From: Lasiosphaeris hirsuta
Lineage: Eukaryota > Ascomycota > Sordariomycetes > Sordariales > Lasiosphaeriaceae
Length of the DNA: 64,000 nucleotides
Assembly: GCA_030549175.1 (NCBI GenBank)
Contig: JAUKUA010000006.1
Location: forward strand, 3,286,001 to 3,350,000
Reading direction: 5' to 3'
Positions 20,424-31,678 of the stretch are shown one piece after another; position 1 is the first letter of the stretch; every line of letters starts with the position of its first letter. Both the position numbers and the translations under genes were made by a program. The notes under the pieces were generated by a model, which worked only from the letters and a program-made list of their open reading frames with translations, ran no database searches and was not told the origin of the DNA.

Positions 20424-22050
20424 ATGCTGTCACGAACCGCAGCACCGTCCAAGGCGTCTGCGAGGTCGCTCTCGCGGGCCGTCGCCACGTCGGCAACCGC
20501 ATCGGCCTCGATCCCGCAGCAAAGCCGCACCTTCGCGACCGTCCATGACACTCCCGCCCCGCCGCGCACATATGGCGGTCTCAAGGACCAGGACCGCATC
20601 TTCCAGAACCTGTACGGCCGCTTCCCCCCCGACCTCAAGTCGGCAAAGAAGATGGGCGACTGGCACAAGACCAAGGAGATTCTGCTCAAGGGCCACGACT
20701 GGATCATCGGCGAGATCAAGGCGTCCGGGCTGCGAGGAAGAGGCGGAGCTGGTTTCCCTTCGGGCCTGAAATGGGTGCGTCCGCCACCTGGACCCCCTTC
20801 GGTGTCAATTGGCCCTTTTCCTGCTAACTAGCCTCTGCAGTCGTTTATGAACTTCAAGGACTGGGACAAGGACAGCAAGCCGCGGTACCTGGTCGTCAAC
20901 GCCGACGAAGGTGAGCCGGGAACCTGCAAGGACCGCGAGATCATGCGCAAGGACCCCCACAAGTTGGTTGAGGGCTGCTTGGTGGCTGGCCGTGCCATGA
21001 ACGCCTCGGCCGCCTACATTTATATCCGTGGCGAGTTCATCCACGAGGCCGCTGTTCTCCAGAACGCCATCAACGAGGCCTACCAGGACGGCCTTATCGG
21101 CAAGAACGCCTGTGGCTCCGGCTACGACTTCGATGTCTACGTCCACCGTGGCGCAGGCGCCTATGTTTGCGGCGAGGAGACCAGTTTGATCGAGTCTCTC
21201 GAGGGCAAGCCCGGCAAGCCGCGTCTCAAGCCGCCATTCCCAGCCGCCGTCGGCCTTTTCGGCTGCCCATCAACCGTGGCCAACGTCGAGACCATTGCTG
21301 TAGCCCCAACTATCTGCCGCCGTGGTGGTAGCTGGTTCGCCGGCTTCGGACGTGAGCGTAACCAGGGAACCAAGCTGTTCTGCATTTCCGGACATGTCAA
21401 CAACCCTTGCACGGTAGAGGAGGAGATGAGCATCCCATTGCGCGAGCTGATCGACAAGCACTGTGGTGGTGTCCGTGGTGGCTGGGACAACCTTCTGGCA
21501 GTCATCCCTGGTGGCTCGTCTACGCCAATTCTCCCCAAGGCTGTATGCGACGACCAGCTGATGGACTTTGATGCCCTCAAGGATAGCCAGTCGGGTCTTG
21601 GTACAGCGGCCGTCATCGTCATGGACAAGAGCACCGATGTCGTGCGGGCTATTTCTCGCCTCAGCCATTTCTACCGGCACGAGAGTTGCGGCCAGTGCAC
21701 ACCGTGTCGTGAGGGTAGCAAGTGGACCGAGCAGATTATGTCTCGGTTCGAGAAGGGCATGGGCCGCGAGAGGGAGATTGACATGCTCCAGGAGCTGACA
21801 AAGCAGGTCGAGGGTCACACAATTTGCGGTGCGTTTCTTCTTCCTTCTGGTCCCAGGCATATAACTGACAATATTTCCAGCTCTTGGTGAGGCCTTTGCC
21901 TGGCCCATCCAAGGTCTTATCCGCCACTTCCGGCCCGAGCTTGAGGCTCGCATGCAGAAGTTCGCGAAGGAGTCGGGGGGTGAGGCGCTTGCGGGTGGAT
22001 GGGAGCATGACTCACGGGTGAAGGGGCAGCTCACCTCGCCGGGCATGTAA
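20424..22050 (+). CDS. nuo-51: NADH:ubiquinone oxidoreductase 51-kDa subunit (NDUFV1/NuoF)
   Basis: Three exons, 20424-20774, 20841-21828 and 21881-22050, giving 502 residues, near the usual length for fungal 51-kDa subunits. It is the NADH-binding flavoprotein at the tip of mitochondrial complex I and carries FMN and iron-sulfur centre N3. The first ~40 residues are rich in Ser, Ala and Arg without acidic residues, a mitochondrial presequence. Then come [15 protein letters not shown] (NADH/FMN glycine-rich site, split by intron 1), the [18 protein letters not shown] block, [19 protein letters not shown] (FMN) and [11 protein letters not shown] with a later Cys (HTIC) as the four 4Fe-4S ligands. 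The third ligand-containing segment crosses intron 2. The start ATG was chosen because it opens directly into the presequence. Confidence 0.97.
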
Positions 22051-22633
22051 GGGGTTGCGATAGAAAAAACTTCAACCAGGGAGATTAGAGGTGCGTGTTG
22101 TTCCCAATTTGTACTGGAAGACCTGGCATCCAGCCTGCAAATGTACATTGTGCATACCTCACCGTGGACTGCCCGCTTGGGGGCTGTATATGTATTTACT
22201 TTGTTTTGCAAAGGCCCACGGGCGGCGAGGGCCAGAGAATGGATTGGCAAATGCGATTTGTTGGATTTATCATGACTGTTGGTGCTCCGGGGTAAATGCT
22301 CCAGTTGCCAGAACATAAAAATGCCGTGCAGGATCCGGAGCCGATCCCCCAGTGCTGGGCCCCGATTTGGAGACGCGGGCCGCATTTCTGGCACTTTCGG
22401 GTGCGAATCAACGCCCAACCTCCCGAACGGAGCGGAGCTGACTGGGCCATCTCTGAGCAATTAATGAACGAGTTGCGGATTTTCGAGCTAACCGACGTGG
22501 CCGGTCTCACTTTTCGGATAACCCGCGCAAATATTCAATCACCGATTTTATTTCTAGCAACTGGAATGTTGATTTTCATCAACACAGCATTATATCGGTT
22601 CGGCGGAGACCTGACCGCTCGGCAAACCCACAG
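22051..22633. other. Intergenic
   Basis: 583 bp between NUO-51 and the PEX11-like gene, both on the plus strand. No gene or motif recognised. Confidence 0.6.
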
Positions 22634-23680
22634 ATGGCTAGCACTTTTGAGCAGCTTGTTAAATTCGGGACAGATGCTTGTAAGATTTAGCCGTTTCCTT
22701 TCAATGCCCAGTTTTCGGGGTACACGTGCAGTCAGTTTCACAACGGCTTGCGCTACACAAGCTGAAGCTGTCGAACGACGTACTACATGTTCCCCCACAA
22801 CGTTTAGCTCAGGCCACTCACCTCGTCATTTCTACCTCAATTCAACCAAGCCACATACTCACTCAACCCCTATAATACAAACACGCCCCTTTCATTTCCG
22901 CAGTGGGCCCTCAAGAGCATACTAACACCCCTCTCAGCCGGCCTCGAACGCACCTTCCGCCTCCTCCAATCCCTCACCCAGATCCTCATCTTCCTCACGC
23001 CCGCCCGCGCCCTCCTCCTGCACCTCCTCGCCCTCCTACCCCCGGCCCTCGCCGCCTCCGAGCTCCCCTTCTCCGCCCTCCAGGCCCTGCGCGCCCGCTT
23101 CGCCCTCGGCCGCCGCTTCTTCCGCGTCTTCCGCTTCCTCGACGCCTTCGGCTCCGCCTGGACCCTCTCTCAGACGGCCAGGGCCGCCCCCTGGGGCAGC
23201 CCCGGCCTCGAGACGTGGCTCGACATCTCCTCGCGGTCGTTCAATGGCATGTATCTGCTCCTCGAGACGGCCACCTTCCCCGAGGCGCTGGGCGTTGACG
23301 GACTAAGCGTGTGGGGCCGGGAGATGGCGGGGGTGTTGCAGGTGGAGGGGCAGAGGCTTTGGTTCTTTGCTTTGGTGTGTGCTGTCGGGGCGGGGGTGGT
23401 GAGGGTCAGGAGGGGGGGTGGATGGAGGGTGGGGAGGAGGTTGGTTGCGGATGTGTTGGACCTGGCGGCCCCAGGCGCCGTGGTCGGCTGGGTGGCGGCT
23501 GAGCCCGGGACGGTGGGGCTGTTGATGTTGGGGAGTACGTGGTTGACGACGGTGGAGGTGTGGGAGAGGTGTGGGAGGGAGGTGGAGGAGAAGAGGGATA
23601 CGGAGAGGGTGGTCCGGGATTTACGGAGGCGGGTTCAGGAGTTGGAGGAGCGGGATTTGGGTGAGAAGGGGGGAAAGTAA
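22634..23680 (+). CDS. PEX11-family peroxisomal membrane protein
   Basis: Two exons, 22634-22679 and 22938-23680, giving 262 residues. The tiny first exon encodes MASTFEQLVKFGTDA, and splicing joins it to SGLERTFRLLQSLTQ; together these form the N-terminal amphipathic helix that PEX11 proteins use to bend the peroxisome membrane. The acceptor follows an ACTAAC branch point. Further family features are RRFFRVFRFLDAFGSAW, hydrophobic segments (about residues 25-50 and 160-180) and a charged coiled tail (VVRDLRRRVQELEERDL). PEX11 proteins drive peroxisome elongation and division; this one looks like the fungal PEX11C/GIM5-like group. The intron is 258 bp, long for this window, so an unseen micro-exon is possible. 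GC content of exon 2 is very high. Confidence 0.82.
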
Positions 23681-24385
23681 TTTGGATGGAGTAGATACAA
23701 CAAATATATAAAAGACCTACTTCCGCCAAAACTGCGAGTATTTGGGCGGTTGCTGGGAGCCTTCTAAACAAGTTGAACATGATATCAACGTGGAGTCCCA
23801 ACCAATCAATTGTGACTTGGAACCAGGATATCAAGGCCGAGGCCAAAGCCCATCGTCCTCGATCCATCTGCTGCCTCGTTTGTCTGTGCGCCCGGAGAAA
23901 AAGCGGGAGCCCAAGTTGCGGGCTCAATGCCATGTACTACTTTCCTTGTTGAAGTCCCCACTGCACAGTCAATGTTGAACTTGAGACGAAGCTTAAGCCC
24001 GTTTGTTCTTGTCAAAAATAGGGAGGGACCATGACACTTGCTGGCACCTGTCAAGAAATATGCAAACCCCCCGCCTCCCCCCTCCCCCCCCTTTGTAAGG
24101 CACGAAATGGGGTAGGGGCAGAAAAGAAAAAAGAAAAAAAGGCGGTCAGCGTCCAGGTGCAGAATCCCTTCAGAAGCACATGAAATTTTTTGAGAACCGC
24201 GACAAACTTGCGCCCACCGCATCTCCCTTCCCCATAACCCAATTCCACTGGGAAGTTGCGCTTTGCAAAACTCTTTGTCTGCGCCGCCAATTTCTTCCAT
24301 GTCCGCGCCACCATCGTGGCTCTTTTCCAACAACCCATCCGCTTCCGCAAACAATAACCGTCCAGCTCCACCAGCTTCAACCGCC
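23681..24385. other. Intergenic and SRP40 leader
   Basis: About 700 bp. A further in-frame ATG for the next gene lies at 24299. The long antisense frame that crosses this stretch is a by-product of the Ser/Asp-repeat gene. No other gene seen. Confidence 0.6.
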
Positions 24386-25789
24386 ATGGCACCCAAGAAA
24401 GCCAAGTCCACCGGGACGGAGAAGACGAAGAAGACCGTCCAGCCCGATACCCAGCTTCTAGATCTGGTCGAGTGCTTCCTCACCAAGCATAAATTCACCG
24501 ATGCGCACCGCGAGTTTACCAAGCGACGCGTCGCGAAGGGCTGGACCAAGCCTAAGACCGATGCGAAGAAGTCGGACAACCTTTCGCTAGCCTCCCTTCT
24601 CCACGCCTGGGAGGCCTCGAAGGCTTCGGATAGCAGCAGCAGTAGCAGCGACTCCAGCAGCGAATCGGAAGCCTCAGACGTCGAGATGGACGATGCCGCG
24701 CTGGCAAGCTCTTCCGACTCGAGCAGCAGCAGTGATAGCAGCAGCGACAGCAGCAGCGACAGCAGCAGCGATAGCGAGGAGGACAGCAAGAAAACAAAGA
24801 AGGTCAAGGTGAAGAAAGAAGTCAAGAAGGTCACAAAGCCGGTCGATGCCAAGAAGGCGTCTACCGACAAGCCCGCAGCCAACCCGCTCAAGCGAAAGGC
24901 CGCCCCCGAGAGCGAGTCCTCATCCTCTACGGATAGTGATGATTCGGGCAGTGATTCGCCCGCACCACCTCCTCGCTCCGCCAAAAAAGTCAGAATTGTG
25001 GCACCGGTTGACTCCTCGTCAGACTCGTCAGACTCTCCTTCGGAATCCTCAGATTCCGATTCCGAGCCGCCCAAGCCTGTAAAGGGTGCCAAGCCCGTCA
25101 AGGCTGTCAAGGTTGTCAAGGCTGCGAACACTGCCTCATCCTCAAGCTCAGATTCCGATTCCTCGTCAGACTCCACCTCAGATTCGTCTTCCGATTCGTC
25201 TTCCGATTCGTCTTCCAACTCTGACTCTGATTCCGACTCCGAAGCCGAGGCAAAAGCCACAAAGGCAGAGGTTACAAAGGCCACCACAGTTCCCCTCCCT
25301 GCAGACAGCGACTCCTCGTCCTCGTCCAGCGACAGTGATTCGTCGTCGGATAGCGATAGCGACTCGGACGCAAAGCCGGCAAAGAAGGCCCAGTCTCCCA
25401 AGGCCAAGAAGGTTGTTACCAAGCCCTCCTCGTCAGACGGCTCTGACTCTTCCGCTACTATCGGCAAGAAGTCGCCCGAGATCTTCCCGGTCAGCACCTT
25501 TGCTCCTCTGCCGCCCGACCCGACGGCCAACAACCGTGGCAAGAACGGCCCCGGTGCTCCCAAGCAGCCCATCCAGCCATTCTCGCGCGTCTCGCGCGAC
25601 ATCAAGGTGGACCCCAGACTCGCCTCCAATGCCTTCGCCGGCCACGAGTGGGGCCAGAGGGCCCACGAGGACTTGATTGTGACCAAGGGCAAGAACTTCA
25701 CCAAGGAGAAGAACAAGAAGAAGAAGGGCAGTTACAAGGGCGGTCGTATTGATGCTTTTGCCATGAATGGCGTCAAGTTCGACGATTAG
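24386..25789 (+). CDS. SRP40: LisH and SRP40/NOLC1-like nucleolar phosphoprotein
   Basis: Single exon, 467 residues from the ATG at 24386, which sits in a strong context (CCGCCATGG) and opens into Lys-rich MAPKKAKST. An in-frame ATG at 24299 would add 29 residues. Residues about 25-75 look like a LisH dimerisation motif (LLDLVECFLTKHKFTDAHREF). The middle is dominated by acidic Ser clusters (S-S-S-D-S-S repeats) alternating with Lys/Ala/Pro blocks, the casein kinase 2 target pattern of NOLC1/SRP40. The C-terminus is the conserved SRP40 domain: PFSRVSRDIKVDPRLASNAF, AHEDLIVTKGKNFTKEKNKK and SYKGGRIDAFAMNGVKFDD. The family chaperones snoRNPs between nucleolus and Cajal bodies. The repeats create long spurious antisense frames. 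Confidence 0.93.
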   Translation: MAPKKAKSTGTEKTKKTVQPDTQLLDLVECFLTKHKFTDAHREFTKRRVAKGWTKPKTDAKKSDNLSLASLLHAWEASKASDSSSSSSDSSSESEASDVEMDDAALASSSDSSSSSDSSSDSSSDSSSDSEEDSKKTKKVKVKKEVKKVTKPVDAKKASTDKPAANPLKRKAAPESESSSSTDSDDSGSDSPAPPPRSAKKVRIVAPVDSSSDSSDSPSESSDSDSEPPKPVKGAKPVKAVKVVKAANTASSSSSDSDSSSDSTSDSSSDSSSDSSSNSDSDSDSEAEAKATKAEVTKATTVPLPADSDSSSSSSDSDSSSDSDSDSDAKPAKKAQSPKAKKVVTKPSSSDGSDSSATIGKKSPEIFPVSTFAPLPPDPTANNRGKNGPGAPKQPIQPFSRVSRDIKVDPRLASNAFAGHEWGQRAHEDLIVTKGKNFTKEKNKKKKGSYKGGRIDAFAMNGVKFDD

Positions 25790-26498
25790 AAGACGAAAGT
25801 GAACAGGCGGCTTCGCTAGTGCTAGTGACAGTTTTGAGTCTCCTAGTGATGAGATCATCTGGAACGCGCTAGCGGCAAATAGGCAGGCGCAATAATAGGA
25901 GGTTAAGAGCAGCCTCGTTTGGGCTACTAAATGGGGTTCTAACTCTGGCTGAGTTGGCAAAAGGCCTCTAGGTTTGCGTCGCTGGGATGTCCGTTCGGAG
26001 GATTTGTTATGGATTTAGAGTTCTGTTTACTCGGTAGCGTCATAGGTGTGCATGGCCATAACTCGGTTTCTCGTCAACTTAGACTTGAGAGCCAAAGGTA
26101 GAAAGCCAAAGGTAGAAGAAAAAAACATGAGCAGTGTCGAGTCCTTAATATTAAGCAAATATGTCTAAGGTCATATGAGAGCACCCATCCTGGAATATCA
26201 TCGTGGAGCAGACATGAGTATTTTCCCCATCCCCAGCGTTTATTCTTGATACGACATCCAGGCAATATTACTCAAAGTATCGGGACATCATATCACATAC
26301 GACCATACCTACTGGAAAACTCATGGTCCTGTTTGCACAGCTTTCGTGGTCGGGTTTCACTACCCCAACCTTCCTCCGAATTTTGTCAGTCTTTGACCAC
26401 TGGTTCCTTCCATTGCCAAACCCCTTCCAATCGCCCTGCATTTGCGCATAACCTACTCTACACCATCATCCATCAAAAGCCGTCCATCCATATGGCCG
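25790..26498. other. Intergenic, entry into AT-richer island
   Basis: About 700 bp. GC content begins to fall here relative to upstream genes. It contains a duplicated AGCCAAAGGTAGAA at 26092-26117. No gene recognised. Confidence 0.5.
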
Positions 26499-27273
26499 AT
26501 GGCCAAGAGAGAAATCGCCCAGCTCGGCCGGCTCGACAAGAGAATGATCACCCAGCCCGACTGGCTCAACAAGAAAACAATCGCCCAACTCAAATGCCTG
26601 TCGCTCTACCCGCCAACGCCTACCGAGACATCTCCCGACTCCCCCACGCCGTCTGTGAGTTTGCCGGTCTCTAGCGTTGATATGATCATCGCCGAGCTTC
26701 GTAATCGCAGCTGTGGCCGACCCCAGGTGGAAGAGGAGTGGTGGTGCCTCAGGCTCAACCGTAGCTAATTCAACACTCTCGAGGCACGTATTAAGGCGGA
26801 CAAGGATATCTACTGGTCAAAGTAGGTAATCTACTTACCCTTAGTCTAGTATTACATCAGCTAACCGTCTGAATAGGTACGATTACTTCGCTGACCTCGC
26901 CAAGTTCGTTCTACGTATGGCGAAAACTCGACATGAAACCGTTCTTAGGAAGTTCATGAAAAGTATCATACGACAGTTAGTTATTATCAAGGAAAGTGAC
27001 GACGAAGTCACTATCTCGCTGTCTGTCTATGTAAGACTTGTAAGTAACGACTTTTGGTATAGCTGCCTGGCTGCCAAAGCCGGATTGATTCAGAAGCACC
27101 CATACCCCAGGTCCGGGAGCCGGATATTTGCCATTCAAAAGAGCATAATTATCCACTGTCATCCCCAATACATAACCCTGATAGCACAACACACAGGGTC
27201 AACCCTGAAAACGGCAGAAAAGGGAATACTACTACCCTATCCCAAACAGCCTAGTTGTCTGAGACGAATCTAG
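26499..27273 (+). pseudogene. Broken hypothetical gene (in-frame TAA), two exons
   Basis: I do not recognise the family. From the ATG at 26499 (MAKREIAQLGRLDKRM) the frame runs to TAA at 26766-26768, but the same frame continues as FNTLEARIKADKDIYWS. A good 55-bp intron (26822-26876; donor GTAGGT, GCTAAC branch, acceptor TAG) then joins it in phase to KYDYFADLAKFVLRMAKTRH and a Lys/Arg-rich helical segment. Protein-like sequence and a correct splice junction after the stop argue that the gene was once functional. A CAA to TAA change would be enough to produce the stop and fits the C-to-T bias of RIP (repeat-induced point mutation), but this is inference. It lies in an AT-richer region with other decayed genes. 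A short intact upstream frame could still be used. Confidence 0.45.
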
Positions 27274-28281
27274 GCTCACGAAATTTCCTTTTTCCTTCGT
27301 AGTCCTGAGCTGGGGTAAGCTGTGACTAATTTGTCATGAGCTTTCCCTGATTCTTCCCTGAGCCAGGGTGATCCTATATACGGCCGCTGCACAGCCTCAG
27401 ACGCCTTTTTTCAGTCCCCCCGGCTAAAGTTTCCTTTTAATGGAAAGCAGTTGACCCGTAATCCATAGGAATGGCTCCTAGGCACTAATTCCAATTCCGA
27501 TATACATACCTCTGCGCTTTCTGGAAGACTCGGCTTAAATATCTCGCAGATGAGATAGTACCCTAACCATACGTACCTGACTACTACCGCAGCAAGTACT
27601 CCCAACGGTACAGCCGGCTACTCCCTGTCCCGCTCGCCCTTATTACACAATCGATTCCGGCTTTCGAGCAAAGACAGTCAAACTAGGAGAATTGTTAAGT
27701 ATCTAGTGTCGCTGGGGTAGGGGACTCTGTACTCAACTCGATATACTCTCCAGGGCAAACCTCTCCGCAGCCGGGGGGTAGACACTTCAAGAAAGGGAGC
27801 TGAGCCCGCGGTCCCTCTTTTACTACGGTAGCCAATTCTATTTCGGCTGAGGCCATTAGCCCAACATCCCCCGTCACGTGCTTCTGGACACAGCGCTGTC
27901 GCAGAAGGCTCGTGTCACCAACCCTCACGTAAAGCGAACTACCATAGCTCTCTAGCAGACATCGTAACAACTCCATAAACTCTTCGACTCCCCGAACCTA
28001 CTAAAATCCGAGAGCGGTCTTAGGGCGGTGAGTATTATGTTATACCTCAGTTATCCGCCGTTATTAAATCTTGGCAGAAGGTTTCGAAGTACACGACCAT
28101 TTCCCACAATAGATTTAGGAAAGATGTTCGCATTATGACTAGGAGTATCGGCGAGGAAGCTGTAAAGGATATCAGGTACCTACACGGTACTACGTACATA
28201 CTTACGAACCGACTTCTGGAACAACCTACTGATCTCTAGGCATGTACCACATGACCTGGTTAAAGAAACCGGTCCCGAAGG
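27274..28281. other. Gene-poor AT-richer stretch
   Basis: About 1 kb with only fragments. A minus-strand frame at 27976-27695 (93 residues, starting MELLRCLLESYGSSLYV) has a protein-like mix but no family I recognise. It may be a gene remnant. Confidence 0.4.
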
Positions 28282-29090
28282 TTAATAATCCAACTCCAAT
28301 CTCACAACCCAAGGCTTATTATTGTTCTCTTCTCCGTGGCCCATGACAGCTGCGTTAACCAACACTGTGCATCCATCCTCCCATGCCCGGGGCTCTGCCG
28401 AATCACGAAAAATCGCTCCGAGTTCCATACCTTGAGGCTTCCAAACCCATAGCCTTCATGGAGGTGACCGAAGCAGTGGAGTTTGGGCCTGGCTTGGCGA
28501 ATGGCGTTATAGAGCATCGGGCAACCGTAATGGTTCCCTTCTAGGTTGATATCAAGCATGTAGTCTTGGGACGGGAGCAGCGGGGGACCATGCGTCATGA
28601 CGATATCGACGCCCTCGGGAATTGGATGCTCTACCCCAGGGTCAAAGCGAAAGGTCCGACCGTCACTTAACGTGAACTTATGAGTACCTTCCTCTAAGAA
28701 GTGGAGGCCGTTTCCCTTCTCTGCGGTAAATAACGCGAGGGCTTGTACTGGCTCTTCGGGATCGTCCTCATCTTCGATTAGGTTATCCTACCACCACTTT
28801 GGGTCGAGGGAGACATCCTGTAGGTAATGTTAACATGCTATTTGACAGCTTTTTCACATATCTCAGAGGAAAACTCTCGGGGTAGCACGTACGTGGTTAC
28901 CGGCAATGACTAGTTTGAGCTCAGCATCGATGACCTTGATGTTGGCGATTGCTTTCTTATAGTTGCTCAGGCCTCCGATCATGGTGAGGTCCCCGCAGTG
29001 GAGTACGACGTCGACCCTGCTGGGGAGCGACACTGGGTCGGGGAAGGCATCGTCGTGCGTATCCGAAAGAATGAGGAAGGTGGTCGCCAT
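28282..29090 (-). pseudogene. Decayed calcineurin-like metallophosphoesterase
   Basis: Exon 1 (29090-28893) encodes MATTFLILSDTHDD, VDVVLHCGDLT and LKLVIAGNH; an intron (28892-28818, donor GTACGT, GTTAACAT branch) joins GNH to DVSLDP, restoring the GNHD metal motif. Three lesions are visible. A TAG stands at 28788-28790, ten codons into exon 2, with clear coding sequence continuing (NLIEDEDDPEEPVQALALF). The segment between GRTFR and FDPGVEHPIPEGVD is shorter than I expect for the family, which usually has a Y-x-S-P-Y-T-P-type block there. A frameshift near 28360-28390 moves the conserved C-terminus (TVLVNAAVMGHG, NNNKPWVVRLEL, stop 28282-28284) into another frame. VDIVMTHGPPLLPS and LHCFGHLHEGYG remain intact. 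A functional product is unlikely. Confidence 0.85.
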
Positions 29091-29981
29091 TATGCTGGGT
29101 AATGCGGGTACTATTACGTAGTACGATCTGTCAAATGTGGGTGTGCCGACTTCGATAAGTAATGGATGTGTGATGGTTTGGGTAAGAAGAACCTGGCCTC
29201 GAAATTTCGCCTTCTTAGCCACCTTTTATACGTAATTAGACCTAAACCGGTTTTTAAAGTTAAGGTTTGCCGCCGGCCCACTTTGCGTCCCGAAAAAATA
29301 AATAATATTTCCATACTCCGAATTTTTAGCTTCGCACATCGGGATGCGACCAATCCTATTTCAGCGGCAATTGCTATGCCTATGGCCACGTTTTAACACT
29401 GAAGGGAGAAAATAGGCAAGCAGAAGAGCTGCAAGGCTTGGAATTATTCGTAGAACGTAAGGCGCTGAATAGACTACCCCTGCGTCTAGAGCTTATGTAT
29501 TGTCCTGAAAGCCTATGTAACGTGGATGGGTTTATCGACGGAACTGTTTCAAGTTCCCTACAGCATTGACCCGGTGTAAGACTCCTCTCACGAGGTACAC
29601 GTCGATAGGAAGGACTCTAAACAACGGATCATGTAACATCCTCAAGACCCTAAGATGCTAGTGGGCCTCTTTGACGGGTAGTCAGTCACTGACAGTTAGT
29701 ATTGGTTGAGCTACTGCCGCAAAGCAGAAACGCGTCCTGCCAAATCGCTCCTTCCTGATGTTAAGTTTTTCAAGTTAGTGGTAACCAACTTGAAAAGGTT
29801 TTTTGCCTCTGCTCATAAGGAATTTTTTTTCTTACCTGCAACCTCAATTTACTCAATTTGAAGTTTCTGAACTAGCAGCTTTCGACATCTTTGGCTTGCG
29901 CCTCATTGTTAGTTAATTTCTGCTCAATCGCAACTTCTTACAGTCAGGTTCGCTTAACAATCAGATATAGCAATAACAACA
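29091..29981. other. Gene-poor AT-rich stretch
   Basis: About 890 bp, AT-rich, with several T/A runs (for example 29821-29832). No gene seen. Confidence 0.55.
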
Positions 29982-30633
29982 ATGGCATCGGAGGCGAGCA
30001 GCGTCGCGGGTGGCAACAAGTCCCCCCGCAAGAGCATCATCGGCTTCTTCTCGCCTACGGGCGCCGATGACAAGTCTGTCGCTTCAGGTTCCACCAAGCC
30101 TCCGGGCTCCCCTTCGAAGACACAGCGGGTGCGACAGCTCTTGGGCAATTTTGGCATCCTCGAGCCCCGATGAAAGCGTCGCGCCCAGTCTTGCGGATGT
30201 CTTTCGCAACGGCTGGCCTCCTAGCATCCGCGGTCGCAAGACCTTCAGACTTTCCGGTCGTGAGACCTCCTTACCCATGTATGTACCTCATCCGCTAACA
30301 TTTTCGCATCTATGTAGCTCGTTGAATTATCAGTTTGGCTTGAGCTAACGACAGATTCTGTCCAGTCCGCCGAGCTTTAGGCTCAAGATCAGCGACCTGT
30401 ACCGTGAAACCGGGGACGGATGGGCTAGCGGAGCTACATTGACCGACCTGCTAGCTGATATGAAACACGAGTTCAATGCAGCATCGGCCATCATGGATGA
30501 GGTTGGCGAGCTCATACAGTCCCTCCAGAATGGTACCGAATCCGTCGCGGAGATCTTGCTCCAGGAAATGGCTGCCGTTGTGTATGGACCAAACACTAAG
30601 GCGCGTCGTGGTCTTGGTCTCCGGGCAGCTTGA
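29982..30633 (+). pseudogene. Frameshifted hypothetical gene, two exons
   Basis: The family is not recognised. From the ATG at 29982 a Ser/Gly/Pro-rich frame (SPRKSIIGFFSPTGADDKS) reaches VRQLLGNFGILEP and stops at 30171-30173. The next frame continues smoothly as DESVAPSLADVFRNGWPP and GRKTFRLSGRETSLP. An 87-bp intron (30279-30365, donor GTATGT) joins it in phase to PPSFRLKISDLYRETGDGW and a helical segment (LLADMKHEFNAASAIMDEV) ending at 30633. A single-base insertion or deletion near 30160-30172 would explain the break. The coding-like patterns on both sides and the good splice sites support a recently damaged gene; a sequencing error is the main alternative. It lies in the same AT-shifted island as two other broken genes. 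Confidence 0.45.
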
Positions 30634-31636
30634 CATTGATTACAACGATCGGTATGTACCATTCATGATTCATCATACAGCTCGCAAATAATTGACATAG
30701 TCCTAGCAATCCGGAATATTGGCCACATTGGTCCTGAGACAAGGCAATAAGAGTCTGAAGAAAATGCGGGATACCCTTCGGAGGTACAAGACTTGGGGGA
30801 AGCAGGGCGTGGAGAGGAAGGTACGGGAGTGATAACATCACCATGCTCGGTGATCAAGTAATAGGCTTCGTCATCTTCGAAGTCGTAGTATATCATTGGG
30901 ACGGGGATATTTATGTGGTCGCGAATTTAACGTAATAATTCTGCTGTGTTTATGAGACTCTCCTTACTGAGCCGCGGAACTTCTTGGGCCGTAAACCTCT
31001 TATAAAAGTATCATTTTTATCAGCAAAACGCTAGTGGCCTATAATCTGTTATACCCCTAACCTTGTCTTTCGAATAATAGGCCTTTATGAAGTTATCAAC
31101 CTTAAAACCATGTGAGTAGCCATTTCTGAGCCGAACAGAGCTGCAAAAGGAGTAGAAAGCATAATTCAAGACCATGTTCTAGGAAGGTAGGCATACGTGG
31201 ACAGGCAAACACACACAGTACTATACAAAGAGAAAAATAGCCCAATCATAAAGCTAACAATGCCTCCGGCAAGGCTGTAAACCCCATAGCAGCTATAGCT
31301 TGACTTATTAGTCTTTTAGCCCTTCTAGCCAACATATACTACGGTGCTACTACGGAGATTGTAACCCGCCTGTTTGCTACAAAGTGGAAACACCTATATG
31401 TAACTGTCAGAAGCACTGCACTTTTGATGGGGGTTGCAATTGTGTGATTGTATTGCTTGTCGCACCTCCACTATCGTGGCAATGCTAACGCCCTCGATTC
31501 TAGCAGTTTCCACCCTGTTCCATCTGACAAGACCAACTCCTATACCCTACTGGCACACTGATAGGCCGGCCACAAACCTTCAACGCCTGTAGGATCGTCA
31601 ACACCTGGCTAGGCGGATACAGTCACTTACGATTGC

Positions 31637-31671
31637 TAGGGTTCGGGTTATGGTTAGGTGTTAGGGTTAGG
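31637..31671 (+). repeat. Degenerate interstitial telomere-like repeats
   Basis: Six consecutive T/G-rich units, TAGGG, TTCGGG, TTATGG, TTAGGTG, TTAGGG and TTAGG, read as diverged copies of the TTAGGG fungal telomere repeat. They are followed within 8 bases by an A28 tract. Confidence 0.7.
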
Positions 31672-31678
31672 ATATATG

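Noticed and set aside
23806..25716. 636-codon minus-strand open frame opposite the SRP40 gene
   Set aside because: It is the antisense shadow of Ser/Asp codon repeats; composition is unlike a protein and the plus strand has a clear conserved product.
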